Positions 10,018-18,485 of a DNA stretch of 47,879 bases are shown in pieces. The notes beneath the pieces were generated by a model. It did not search any database. It was given only the letters and a program-made list of their open reading frames with translations, and had not been told where the DNA came from. The stretch is from an uncultured Gammaproteobacteria bacterium. Lineage in GTDB: Bacteria; Pseudomonadota; Gammaproteobacteria; Pseudomonadales; Pseudohongiellaceae. The translations under genes were made by a program, and so were the position numbers. The stretch spans positions 1-47,879 of the forward strand of contig CAJWGN010000009.1 of assembly GCA_913031035.1 (NCBI GenBank), given 5' to 3'. How positions within the stretch are numbered: position 1 is the stretch's first letter; every line of letters begins with the position of its first letter.

Positions 10018-11805
10018 CTAGGCAGGCTTAGTTTCAATTTGGACAGTTTCAGTCGACATCGCAGCATCTGATGACAGCTTGGCTTCGTTAAGTGCCAGTT
10101 CAAGTCTGTTTATCAATGATGAAGCCGTGTCATTAAGACTGCTCTGTTCTATGGCAAAGGTGAGTTGTACTTTTACTTCACTGCCTTTGAATCTAAAGGG
10201 AAGCTTCACTAATTCGATGTCTAGAGCATCGATTTCTGCGCTTGCTGCCTTCATTTCAGTGACAGGTTTCAATATAATAAAATGCCCATTATCTGTGTAT
10301 GCCAAAAAATCTGAGTCTCTGGATTTTCCCCGTATCTCTTTGGCCAATAACTCTAATGCTTTATCGCCGGCGTTTCTTCCATATCCATCGTTTATCAAGT
10401 GAAGAGATCGGACATCGCCGATGCACAGACAAAGCCTTTGTTGCCTCTTCTTATGGATGGAGAGTTTTGCTGTGAGCTCCTTAGAAAGTGCAGCTTTGTT
10501 TTTAAGCTTGGTGAGCGGATCAACGTCAGGGTCAGCGCATGAGGATGGAGACAGATCATAAGCCTCGCTGATGCTTTTCGTTTTCGCTAGAGCTGATGCC
10601 AAGTCAGCGGATTGCTTTGCTGCTAAATCAATTAGTTTTTGCTCTGTCTGATCGTTCATTGCCGATGATTTGTCCAGGCTCTCAACAATATCGTCTAGCT
10701 GTTCTTGGGTTTGGGTTTTTAGATTTTCAAGATCGGCAGAGGTATCTAAAATTATGCGAATCTTGTCAATGCCTCCGCGCAGCTGTTGATTTTTTTCCTG
10801 GCCTCGCGAATTAATCTTTCGTTGAGTTGCCTGGGTAGTAGAGATGGACTGACTGACTTTCGTGAGTGAATAATTAATCTCGCTCAGATAATCAAGAAAG
10901 CCCTTTTTTGTCTGTGTTTGAGATAAATCTAGCAGATCTAAGATTTTTGGATAGCTAGCTAATAGTACCGCCGCATCAGCAGCAGAAATTTCCTTTGAAA
11001 GCGTTTTAGCTATTTTAGTGAGCACAGAATTGTCATAAATACTGGCGATAAGTTTGCTAGCAAATTCTTTGCTTTCGGCAAGGAGGGGCGTATTGATGCC
11101 ACTGTAAATACTCTCGCTAACGGCTTGATTTTTTTCTGCGGTAGAGATTTTTGTGAGGGCTTCTGTGTCCAAAGCTTGCTGATTGCGAGCGGCCGTAGAT
11201 TCACTGCCGGATGTTTGAGTTGCGCTGGAAACGGATTTTCTGAATCTATTCCAAAGGCCGCTGGAATGACGTTTGTCTACAAAATCCTTACTTAACTCGG
11301 TTAGTAGAGGCAGGAGCAACCTAATTAGGTCGCTTTCAAACTGCCTGGCTAGATCGCTGGTATTTTCACTGGCCTTAATTTTCTTCTGAAATACTTTCAG
11401 CTCCTGTTTAATTTCTGCGTCCAGAGAGGACTTAAGTAATAAGGACAGGGCCTCACCAGTATGGTTTTTTTGAGTCTTGGTATTTTCTAGCTTCTGGGTG
11501 TCAAGCCGAATCAGGTCTGATTCAATGTTTTGTAGAAGCTTTGAAAGAGAAGCATAGTCTTGAGCTGTTTTTAATTCGTCTCGTAGTTTAACCAATTTTT
11601 CGTCGAGGTCCGCATCTAGTCCATCTCCAGCTAAGCTAACACTGAGCAAGCCCCGCCTGAGTACGTCTATAGCCGCGGCGGCAATTGCTTGTTCATTTTC
11701 AAGTTCATCTAGTGTGGTGAAATACTTATCACGCCAAATGTCCTGCTCGTGTTCGACTGAGTTGATGTTTCGAGAGCCGGTTGATTGTGATGGTCTGATA
11801 TTCAT
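10018..11805 (-). CDS. Coiled-coil protein with a degenerate GGDEF domain
   Basis: The 595-residue product starts with about 400 residues of predicted helix and coiled coil, with no signal peptide or membrane segment seen, so it is probably cytosolic. The last ~170 residues form a GGDEF-type domain: DPLTKLKNKAAL at its start (the usual DxLTGLxNR), then LINDGYGRNAGDKALELLA. The signature loop reads DNGHF (505-509) instead of GGDEF, removing both catalytic acids, so diguanylate cyclase activity is unlikely. The domain may be a scaffold or nucleotide sensor. No EAL domain is present. The general layout recalls coiled-coil GGDEF proteins of pseudomonads. The ribosome site is weak, so the start could be further in. 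Confidence 0.75.
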   Translation of the reverse strand: MNIRPSQSTGSRNINSVEHEQDIWRDKYFTTLDELENEQAIAAAAIDVLRRGLLSVSLAGDGLDADLDEKLVKLRDELKTAQDYASLSKLLQNIESDLIRLDTQKLENTKTQKNHTGEALSLLLKSSLDAEIKQELKVFQKKIKASENTSDLARQFESDLIRLLLPLLTELSKDFVDKRHSSGLWNRFRKSVSSATQTSGSESTAARNQQALDTEALTKISTAEKNQAVSESIYSGINTPLLAESKEFASKLIASIYDNSVLTKIAKTLSKEISAADAAVLLASYPKILDLLDLSQTQTKKGFLDYLSEINYSLTKVSQSISTTQATQRKINSRGQEKNQQLRGGIDKIRIILDTSADLENLKTQTQEQLDDIVESLDKSSAMNDQTEQKLIDLAAKQSADLASALAKTKSISEAYDLSPSSCADPDVDPLTKLKNKAALSKELTAKLSIHKKRQQRLCLCIGDVRSLHLINDGYGRNAGDKALELLAKEIRGKSRDSDFLAYTDNGHFIILKPVTEMKAASAEIDALDIELVKLPFRFKGSEVKVQLTFAIEQSSLNDTASSLINRLELALNEAKLSSDAAMSTETVQIETKPA

Positions 11806-12171
11806 AAGCTCGAGTTCGCGTAGATCCAGTGGCTATTATCTACACTAAGTATAAGACAGCTATGAGTATTCCTCTGTTTTAATAGTTATAAAAAAGAGCC
11901 TTTATATGCCCATGCTAGGGCCGGAAAGAAAAGATTTTTGGTGCCTGAATTGGTCCACTTCCGAGATAGATTATTGATCAATCTCTTGGTAGATAGCCTT
12001 TCTGAGGGGGTAAGAAAAAGCAGTTAAAGCGGGTGGATGCAACAGGCGGCTGCAGCCACAAAGTTATCGCTCTTAAGGGGGTTAGTATGAGGACGAAATC
12101 GTTTAGCTTAGGAGTGATCTGCCGAAGGTTTAACTCGAATTCGGTTTAGACTAAAGGAAGTTGCCTTGAAG
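11806..12171. other. Intergenic stretch without a supportable gene
   Basis: I see no intact gene. The imperfect inverted repeat AGATTattgatcAATCT near 11970 and several short reading frames are present, none with a recognisable domain. The stretch lies between the degenerate GGDEF gene and two receiver remnants and may be fully eroded coding DNA. Confidence 0.4.
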
Positions 12172-12530
12172 GCTTGTGGGACTCCGAAATGGCAATTTTC
12201 ATATCTCTAATCAAGTCTGAAATATTGATTTCAATACTCAAATTTTATGTCTTCCTGAGTCCGTGTGAGGGCTAGGCAATAATGTTTGTTAGCGGCACTA
12301 ACGACGGTAAAGCCAGAATTTTCAAGGTGCTCCACTGCAGTTTCGCGGATATCGCTATCATCTTCAACCAGTAGCTCTAAGTTCCTGCCCGCGAAAGTTT
12401 CTTCCGCTGTGTCACTAGCGTCTAGGATGGCGGGTGACTTATGGGAGAGAGGCAGGAAGTAAAGGTTGTTTCTGCGTTTACTGTGCTGGCTAGACAGTGC
12501 TGAGTGCTGCCCCAGCACCTTGATTATCAT
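12172..12530 (-). pseudogene. Remnant of a hybrid histidine kinase (ATP-domain end and receiver start)
   Basis: The readable piece (99 residues ending at 12231) contains NNLYFLPLS, the usual end of a hybrid-kinase ATP-binding domain. A linker follows, and then LELLVEDDSDIRETAVEHLENSGFTV in short form: the first strand, acidic pair and first helix of a receiver. It stops before the phospho-acceptor Asp. A possible continuation in another frame (SDLIRDMKIA, around 12195-12215) would correspond to the Asp strand. It has no kinase core upstream, so it is a broken gene rather than a small response regulator. Confidence 0.65.
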
Positions 12531-12596
12531 TTTTGCTGCAGAAATCAGCGGTATCTAGCGAATAAAGCATTGATATTAGTAGGCTGGCGTTGTTAA

Positions 12597-13010
12597 ATCT
12601 TTTGCGAGAAGTGAGCTTGAATATTATATGCATTGACAGTCGTATCAGGATGCTGGACGATTTTGGTTAACATCACACAGCAACTATTACAGAAGAAGAC
12701 TCTAGGTTTCAAGATCTGGCAGTAGAGACTTTTGATGGCGAAGGCTAAAACGTTCTCGAAGTCTCTGACGTGACGTCTGAAAAAGAGCTGTTTACCGAAC
12801 ATCCAAAGATGGGTTTGATTTTTAGCGATTTGATATTGCGAGGGGCCTAACCAGAGCTGAACTGTTAAAACGGGTATTAAAAGAAAAGCCTAATACGCGG
12901 GTTGCCTTTGCAACAGTCTATCAGAACAAATGAGAAGCTATCGTTGCGAAAGCCATGGATTTAGATAGTGTGGTTTACATTTTTAACCTAGCGACGTTTT
13001 GAAGTGCAGA
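12597..13010 (+). pseudogene. Decayed receiver domain
   Basis: A complete receiver outline can be read through stops. LAVETFDGEG and VLEVSDVTSEKELFTEHP lead into GLIFSDLILRGA, with the phospho-acceptor Asp in FSD. After a frameshift near 12860 comes LLKRVLKEKPNTRVAFATVYQ. In-frame stops lie at 12668-12670, 12746-12748 and 12848-12850. The pattern is that of receivers at the end of hybrid kinases. It lies opposite in strand to the remnant at 12172-12530, so the two are not one simple gene. Confidence 0.65.
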
Positions 13011-13090
13011 GAATCGACCAAGTCATTCTCGACAAGCAATCCCAGCTAGCGACCCAAATATGCCTGAAAATATAAAGAAAGGAATGCCCA

Positions 13091-13405
13091 ATGAAAATAT
13101 TCAAAAACGTTGATGTTGATGCTCTCGCCAATTTCTATTTCGACGGTAAAGTTAGCAGTCGCACCCTAACGCTTGCTAGCGGCGAGAATAAAACCTTAGG
13201 TGTTATGTTGCCCGGTGAGTATCGATTCGATACAGCTAAAAGGGAATTGATGGAGATTCAAGCAGGCAAAGTTGAAGTTCTTCTACCGGGTAAAACTGAG
13301 TGGCTAGCCGTTGAGTCTGGTGGTGATTTTAAAGTTCCTGCAAAGGCTGCTTTCGACATTAAAGTTTTGGAGCCTACAGATTACTGCTGCTCCTATTTTG
13401 ACTGA
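13091..13405 (+). CDS. ppnP: Pyrimidine/purine nucleoside phosphorylase PpnP
   Basis: A 104-residue cupin-like protein of the YaiE/PpnP (DUF1255) family, which phosphorolyses several nucleosides to base and ribose 1-phosphate in the cytosol (nucleoside salvage). The family landmarks are all present: NFYFDGKVSSR near the start, LGVMLPGEYRFDTA, ELMEIQAGKVEVLLPG, VPAKAAFDIKV and the terminal EPTDYCCSYFD. The E. coli protein has 94 residues. AAAGGA precedes the ATG. It stands alone after the decayed receiver and converges on the matrixin-like protease. Confidence 0.92.
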   Translation: MKIFKNVDVDALANFYFDGKVSSRTLTLASGENKTLGVMLPGEYRFDTAKRELMEIQAGKVEVLLPGKTEWLAVESGGDFKVPAKAAFDIKVLEPTDYCCSYFD

Positions 13406-13456
13406 TTTCTAATGCTGGCTAACTCCTATGATGATTGAGTAGGTTTTAGCAGCCTG

Positions 13457-14194
13457 TTAGCAAACGCTGATCCCAATAGTATGGACGTCCTTCGGCCATA
13501 CACCTCCACTGGGTAAAATGCCGTAATAATTTTTTCCATCGACTGGTACCTTGTGCATAAAATAGTTGAACTGTTCGTCTACGCTATCCTCGCAAACTCC
13601 GTAAAGCAGACTAACAGCAGCAAGATCATCAGCGTGCATTTCACTTTGGCTCGGTACAAAATACATCAGCGCTTCAGGATTGGCGCTGTGACGAAGTCCT
13701 AGCCCATGTAAAATTTCGTGGCTTAGTATTTTGTTAATATTGCTCGAGTTGATTACTGAAAGATTTAGCCAAATATCAAAATCAATAATCTGAAGCGTAT
13801 CGGGCAGCCAATAGCGTCTTGTTGTGGCGCCAATAGTTTTTTCTTCTGTTTCAAAGTTAGTTTCTTCAAGCTCAACGGTTAGCGGTATTTTTTGTTGATT
13901 TCTATAAGGTGTGTCAGCGCAGTAGAAAGTGACTTTATAGTCAAACCCGACAGACTTTTTGATGCCACTATTTTTAAACATAACTGGTGACACCGATTCA
14001 AATGCTTTTTCAATGGCGGGTAATATATAAGCCGGACAACTTTCCATCCAATGATACGGGATGTTGTCTCTCCAGCGCTCGCCAGTAAACTCGAAACCAT
14101 AGCTATGTGGCAGGGCCAGCACAGAGAGAGAAAAAATGACTAGGTATAAAAACCCAGTCTTCTCAAAGGCTGTTATTGAATATTTTCTATGCAT
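13457..14194 (-). CDS. Exported matrixin-like zinc metalloprotease
   Basis: The motif HEILHGLGLRH is a full metzincin HExxHxxGxxH site, followed eight residues later by a Met-turn (ALMYF). This fits M10/M12-type proteases, matrixin-like, with the catalytic domain near the C-terminus. The frame is open to an ATG at 14242, but that start has no ribosome site and would place a Cys-rich stretch (CCCC) before the signal peptide. The ATG at 14194 (245 residues) has GAGAAACG upstream and leads directly into a hydrophobic signal segment (YLVIFSLSVLALP). No propeptide cysteine switch is evident. It is probably secreted or periplasmic. The motif is certain; the substrate is unknown. Confidence 0.75.
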   Translation of the reverse strand: MHRKYSITAFEKTGFLYLVIFSLSVLALPHSYGFEFTGERWRDNIPYHWMESCPAYILPAIEKAFESVSPVMFKNSGIKKSVGFDYKVTFYCADTPYRNQQKIPLTVELEETNFETEEKTIGATTRRYWLPDTLQIIDFDIWLNLSVINSSNINKILSHEILHGLGLRHSANPEALMYFVPSQSEMHADDLAAVSLLYGVCEDSVDEQFNYFMHKVPVDGKNYYGILPSGGVWPKDVHTIGISVC

Positions 14195-14242
14195 AGCTAA
14201 ACGTTTCTCGGTTAGGGACTGGCAGCAACAGCAGTCTGACAT

Positions 14243-14557
14243 TGACTTAACTTAATTGTAGTAAACAAAAAAGCAGCAGGTCAGAGTTTTTATTAAAAGA
14301 AAATAGAGTTTGTTGAGTTGAACTTGGCTTTGAGTGAGCCGGTAACAGTGGCTTTAATAAGAATAGTGGAGAGGGTTGCGCCGTAGATAAGTTAAAGCGG
14401 GTTTTCAGCTTCATTTTGTTAGCGAGAGTCTGGGCCGCTTTTGTAAACTGAGTAGGCAGTGTGCTGAGTAATTACACAGACTTCCTGTGCTAATTTTCCT
14501 AAGGCAACCGCCGCCAGTAGGCGAGGCCGCTTCAGTCAGTCGGGTGCGCGGCTATCG
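14243..14557. other. Divergent intergenic region
   Basis: About 300 bp between divergent genes. I see no coding potential or strong hairpin beyond the promoter candidate listed separately at 14558-14585. Confidence 0.4.
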
Positions 14558-14585
14558 TTGGACTTCACGCAAGATAGCTTATAGT
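14558..14585 (+). promoter_or_regulatory. Possible sigma70 promoter for the DUF305-LVIVD gene
   Basis: TTGGAC and TATAGT are separated by 16 bp, 45 bp before the preferred start at 14630. The -35 is a weak match, so this is tentative. Confidence 0.35.
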
Positions 14586-14629
14586 CTTTAGCCATCAGAC
14601 AAATGCATACGGTGTTCGGGGAAAGAGCT

Positions 14630-17158
14630 ATGTTGTTCCAATTATTCAGAGTCGCACTATTATCTAGTCGTCATTATATTGCCATTGCGGGCGGTCTAAT
14701 TTTATCCTTTCATGCTGGCGCCCAGGTGCCGATTATTCAGCCGGGCGCGCCAGGCCAGCCCAGCCGACAGATTACCGCTGAGGAAGCATCAGATCTGGCA
14801 GGCATTCAGTTTTCTGGCGGTGATGAGAAGTTTATGCAGGGTATGATTTCTCACCACAGTCAAGCACTTGAAATGAGCATCTTGGTAAACGATCGGACAA
14901 ACCGGGATACGATGAAACTAATGGCTCGGCGCATCTCTTTATCTCAAGAAGATGAGATTGACATGATGCAAGACTGGCTCGAGGCTCGTGACCTAATGGT
15001 CCCAGGAATGGATTCTCATAACATGGCCGATGGCGAAATGATGCCGGGCATGGCCAGCATGGAGGAAATGGCTGAACTAGGAACTTTACAAGGGGCTGCC
15101 TTTGACACGATGTTTCTGCAGCTAATGATAGAGCACCATAAAGGTGCTTTAACTATGGTTGAAGATTTGTTGGGTCAGCGGGGCTCTGCTCAGGATTCAG
15201 TGCTGTTCGAATTCACCAGCGATGTGACCGCCGATCAAGCCAGTGAAATTGATCGTATGAATTCCATGCTGGCAGGTTTTTCCCCTGATCCGCGGGTTAA
15301 CTTGAGAGCTGGTTTCAGAGATGCAGGCGAAGCCTCGTTGAATATGCAGCTGCTCGCTGCGCTGCCCAAGCCTGATGGGTTTTTTGATCCAGCGAATCCT
15401 TCTGGGTTGCCGATGCCTTCAGAGCCAGAGAAAGCTGAAACATTGGATGCCGATCCCGATGCTGGGAGCGAGAACAACGCCAGCGATGAAGAAACTGTGG
15501 GACAGGAAGCGAATAGCAATCTTGTTGAGACACCGGCGGCCGAAGCCGTGGATGATGAAAACACGGAGCCTCGCGGCGGCCTGCTAAACTTCGCTAACAC
15601 CGACTTATTGTTTGCTGATGATGTTTTAGTTGCTGGCAATTATCACGGATTTAACGCCTACGACATCAGTAATCCACGGGCACCTGAACTACTTAGCTCT
15701 GTCGTGTGTCCGGGTGGTCAAGGTGACGTTTCGATTATCGGCGACTTGTTGATTATGTCTGTGGAACAAACACGTGGCCGCTTGGACTGCGGTCTACAAG
15801 GGGTGGCAGAGCCCGAGAGCGAAGAACGATTCCGCGGCATTCGCTTGTTTGATGTAAGTGATTTTAGAATGCCTGTTCAGGTGGGCGCGGTTCAAACATG
15901 TCGTGGCTCTCATACTCACACAGTGGTTACTGACCCTGATGATGACGGCAATATCTATGTTTATGGCTCTGGCACTAGCAGTGTCCGTCCAGGAGAAGAG
16001 CTTGAAGGCTGCTCGGATGAGTCTCCTTTCAAAGATCAGGACTCGGCGCTGTTTAGAATTGATGTAATTCAAATACCTCTTAACAGCCCATCCGAGGCAC
16101 GAGTTGTAGGTCGACCTTTCATTTTCTCTGATCCAGAATCCGGTGTGCTCGCAGGACTATGGGAAGGAGGCGATCACGGACCTGACACACAGGACACTCG
16201 GGTAACAAATCAATGCCATGATATAACCGCTTACCCAGAAATTGGCTTAGCCGCTGGGGCTTGCTCTGGAAATGGCATTCTTTTGGATATTTCCGACCCG
16301 GCCAACCCAGTGCGCATCGATGAAGTGATCGATTCTGGGTTTGCCTATTGGCATTCGGCTACGTTTAATAACGACGGCAGTAAAGTCTTGTTTACTGACG
16401 AATGGGGTGGTGGGTCACGACCTCGCTGTCGTGCGTCGGACCCAATAGATTGGGGCGCAGATGCGTTTTATGACATTGTAGATAGTAAGATGCAGTTTCG
16501 CAGCCATTACAAAATGCCTGCGCCGCAAACAGATACTGAAAACTGTGTCGCCCATAACGGCTCTTTGGTCCCAGTACCGGGCAGAGATATCTTTGTTCAG
16601 GCTTGGTACCAAGGTGGAATTTCAGTTATAGATTTTACTGATTCAGCAAACCCTACCGAGATTGCATTCTTCGATAGGGGGCCGGTTGATGCAGAAGAGC
16701 TAATTACAGGCGGCTATTGGTCAGCTTATTGGTTCGATGGTTTGATCTATGGAACTGAAATTGCGAGGGGATTAGATGTTTTTGCACTAACCCCGTCTGA
16801 CTATTTGACAGAAAATGAAATAGCGGCCGCTTCTTTGCGCTCGGCCGGTGACGTGGTGAACGCTCAGCAACAGGCTCGCCATAAATGGCCTGCTGAGCCG
16901 GTGGTAGCGAGAGCATACATAGACCAATTGGTGAGAAGCGAGGTCATAGATGAATCTCAATTAGAAGAGCTAAATGCAGCGTTGGATCGTGCTGAAGAGC
17001 TGATTGCGTCTGACAACAATGATCGTAGAGCCTCTCGTAGCCTACAGTCTTTGGCGGTAAGCTTGGAGGAAGAGAGTAACCAAAAGCAGGGAGTGACTCG
17101 TAAGCGTTACACTGAACTGTCGGTTATAGTTGATGAAATAGCGAGACGTGTTCGCTAA
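14630..17158 (+). CDS. Exported DUF305 - LVIVD repeat fusion protein
   Basis: The start at 14630 is chosen because GAAAGAG lies just before it; the frame opens 27 bp earlier. The 842-residue product has a hydrophobic N-terminus (signal peptide, ending near GAQ). A DUF305 module follows (about 40-230 from this start) with the paired motifs MISHHSQALEM and MIEHHKGALTM, whose His-Met content is typical of the ferritin-like, metal-binding DUF305 family. An acidic, low-complexity linker (about 265-315) leads to a long beta-propeller-like LVIVD region (NYHGFNAYDISNPRAPE, GIRLFDVSD, GISVIDFTD), rich in Asp and Cys. A helical tail of ~70 residues ends it. It is likely periplasmic or surface-bound; function unknown, with metal handling suggested by the His/Met pairs. 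Confidence 0.8.
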   Translation: MLFQLFRVALLSSRHYIAIAGGLILSFHAGAQVPIIQPGAPGQPSRQITAEEASDLAGIQFSGGDEKFMQGMISHHSQALEMSILVNDRTNRDTMKLMARRISLSQEDEIDMMQDWLEARDLMVPGMDSHNMADGEMMPGMASMEEMAELGTLQGAAFDTMFLQLMIEHHKGALTMVEDLLGQRGSAQDSVLFEFTSDVTADQASEIDRMNSMLAGFSPDPRVNLRAGFRDAGEASLNMQLLAALPKPDGFFDPANPSGLPMPSEPEKAETLDADPDAGSENNASDEETVGQEANSNLVETPAAEAVDDENTEPRGGLLNFANTDLLFADDVLVAGNYHGFNAYDISNPRAPELLSSVVCPGGQGDVSIIGDLLIMSVEQTRGRLDCGLQGVAEPESEERFRGIRLFDVSDFRMPVQVGAVQTCRGSHTHTVVTDPDDDGNIYVYGSGTSSVRPGEELEGCSDESPFKDQDSALFRIDVIQIPLNSPSEARVVGRPFIFSDPESGVLAGLWEGGDHGPDTQDTRVTNQCHDITAYPEIGLAAGACSGNGILLDISDPANPVRIDEVIDSGFAYWHSATFNNDGSKVLFTDEWGGGSRPRCRASDPIDWGADAFYDIVDSKMQFRSHYKMPAPQTDTENCVAHNGSLVPVPGRDIFVQAWYQGGISVIDFTDSANPTEIAFFDRGPVDAEELITGGYWSAYWFDGLIYGTEIARGLDVFALTPSDYLTENEIAAASLRSAGDVVNAQQQARHKWPAEPVVARAYIDQLVRSEVIDESQLEELNAALDRAEELIASDNNDRRASRSLQSLAVSLEEESNQKQGVTRKRYTELSVIVDEIARRVR

Positions 17159-17184
17159 CAGCTTAGGCTGGTAGTTACGCAACT

Positions 17185-17222
17185 AAAAAGCCCCTGTTTT
17201 AGGTTTAAAGCAGGGGCTTTTT
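17185..17222 (+). terminator. Rho-independent terminator after the DUF305-LVIVD gene
   Basis: Perfect 12-bp inverted repeat AAAAAGCCCCTG / CAGGGGCTTTTT with a 14-base loop and a T tract, just after the stop at 17158. Confidence 0.9.
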
Positions 17223-17357
17223 GGTGTCTAGGGATCCATATTCTTCCTAATTTTGGCATCTTGCCCCCTAAAAGCCCTCTCTAGTGTTTTTGCTGCTCTT
17301 GTTAGGTACTATTCGGACTCTGATTCTATTTAGATCGAGTTTATGGAGGTGACGGCG

Positions 17358-18383
17358 ATGAAATTTTCACGATTACTAATTCTACAAATAGCCCTGGCAT
17401 TGGGCTTAATTCACGCTACCGCCAATGGCCAAGAAGGTTGGCCGGCTGAGCCGCCTGCCGAAGCACCTGGGCAGTGGGGGTCAGTTTCAGCTAATTTTGA
17501 GGAGATTCCCTATCCCTATCCGGTTCAATTTTTGAGCTTGAAGCGTTACGGACAAGATATGCGCATGGCGTATATGGATGTCGCACCTACTGGCCGCAGC
17601 AATGGCCAAACTATTTTCTGGCAGCACGGGATGAATTTCTACTCAGAGGCTTACACTCCGACACTAAAGGCTTTAAGCGAAGCGGGTTTTCGTGTTCTTG
17701 CGGTTGATCGAATCGGCTACGGTAAGTCCTCAAAGCCCATTATTCCTTATAACTTTAATTTCGTCGCAGCCAATATGAAGGCGCTGTTAGATGAATTAGG
17801 AATCAGTGAAGCTGCTATTGTTGGACATTCTATGGGCGGCATGACTGTTAGCCGATTTGCTATGTTATATCCTGAGGTCACCACTCATGTGGTGTTGGTG
17901 AATCAAATTGGTTTAACTGATCAGCGGCAAAGCCGAACATGGGTAGACCCATACGCTAATGAGCTTGGTGTTGCCACGTATCAATCAATTCTACGAGGGC
18001 ACCGGCGTTATTTTCCTCAAGATTGGCCACCTGCTCATTTAGAGTTTGTTAGGCGTCAATATGGCCAGACTATGAGTGGTGAATGGCCGCGCATCGCCAT
18101 GGTTCGAAGGCTACAAGGTCAGATGTTGTACGAAGATCCAGTCGTTTATGATTGGCAGCATATAGACTCAAAGGCACTTATTTTGGCTGGTGAAGAAGAT
18201 GGATTAGTAGCTGATTTTCCTACATTGGCTCGTCATGTTGATAGCGAATTACAAAACTCAACGATTCTTCTTTATCCTGGGATTGGTCACGCGCCGCAAA
18301 TAGAAATCCCTGATCAATTTCATATGGATCTAATTCGATTTTTAAAATCAGATCCTAACGAGCCTGCCTCACAATGGAAATAA
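17358..18383 (+). CDS. Exported alpha/beta hydrolase
   Basis: The start ATG at 17358 has GGAGGTG six bases upstream; the upstream ATG at 17343 overlaps that ribosome site and is rejected. The product (341 residues) has a signal peptide (ending near ANGQE). It is a classic alpha/beta hydrolase: oxyanion segment WQHGMNF, DRIGYGKSS, nucleophile elbow GHSMGG (Ser158), acid in GEEDGLV and His in GIGHAPQ. The triad is intact, so it should be an active periplasmic esterase or related hydrolase. A hairpin at 18401-18448 separates it from the S10 peptidase downstream. The substrate is unknown. Confidence 0.85.
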   Translation: MKFSRLLILQIALALGLIHATANGQEGWPAEPPAEAPGQWGSVSANFEEIPYPYPVQFLSLKRYGQDMRMAYMDVAPTGRSNGQTIFWQHGMNFYSEAYTPTLKALSEAGFRVLAVDRIGYGKSSKPIIPYNFNFVAANMKALLDELGISEAAIVGHSMGGMTVSRFAMLYPEVTTHVVLVNQIGLTDQRQSRTWVDPYANELGVATYQSILRGHRRYFPQDWPPAHLEFVRRQYGQTMSGEWPRIAMVRRLQGQMLYEDPVVYDWQHIDSKALILAGEEDGLVADFPTLARHVDSELQNSTILLYPGIGHAPQIEIPDQFHMDLIRFLKSDPNEPASQWK

Positions 18384-18400
18384 GGTAAAAGTAGTTCAGT

Positions 18401-18448
18401 AAAAGCGCCGAAGTTAGTGGTATTTCCCCTGCAGTAGCTTCGGCGTTT
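18401..18448 (+). terminator. Probable rho-independent terminator
   Basis: CGCCGAAG (18406-18413) pairs with CTTCGGCG (18438-18445), with flanking A and T bases that extend the stem. The loop is long (24 bases) and the T tract is short (TTT), so it is less certain than the others. Confidence 0.5.
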
Positions 18449-18485
18449 AAATTTAATCATAGTGTTTAACTTTTGGGGTTTAAAA

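Noticed and set aside
12231-12530. A small stand-alone response regulator
   Set aside because: It holds the end of a kinase ATP domain and only the first third of a receiver, without the phospho-acceptor Asp.
15235-15639. A 134-residue minus-strand frame, Ser/Ala-rich
   Set aside because: It is the antisense of the acidic linker region of the DUF305-LVIVD gene and has no ribosome site or recognisable domain.
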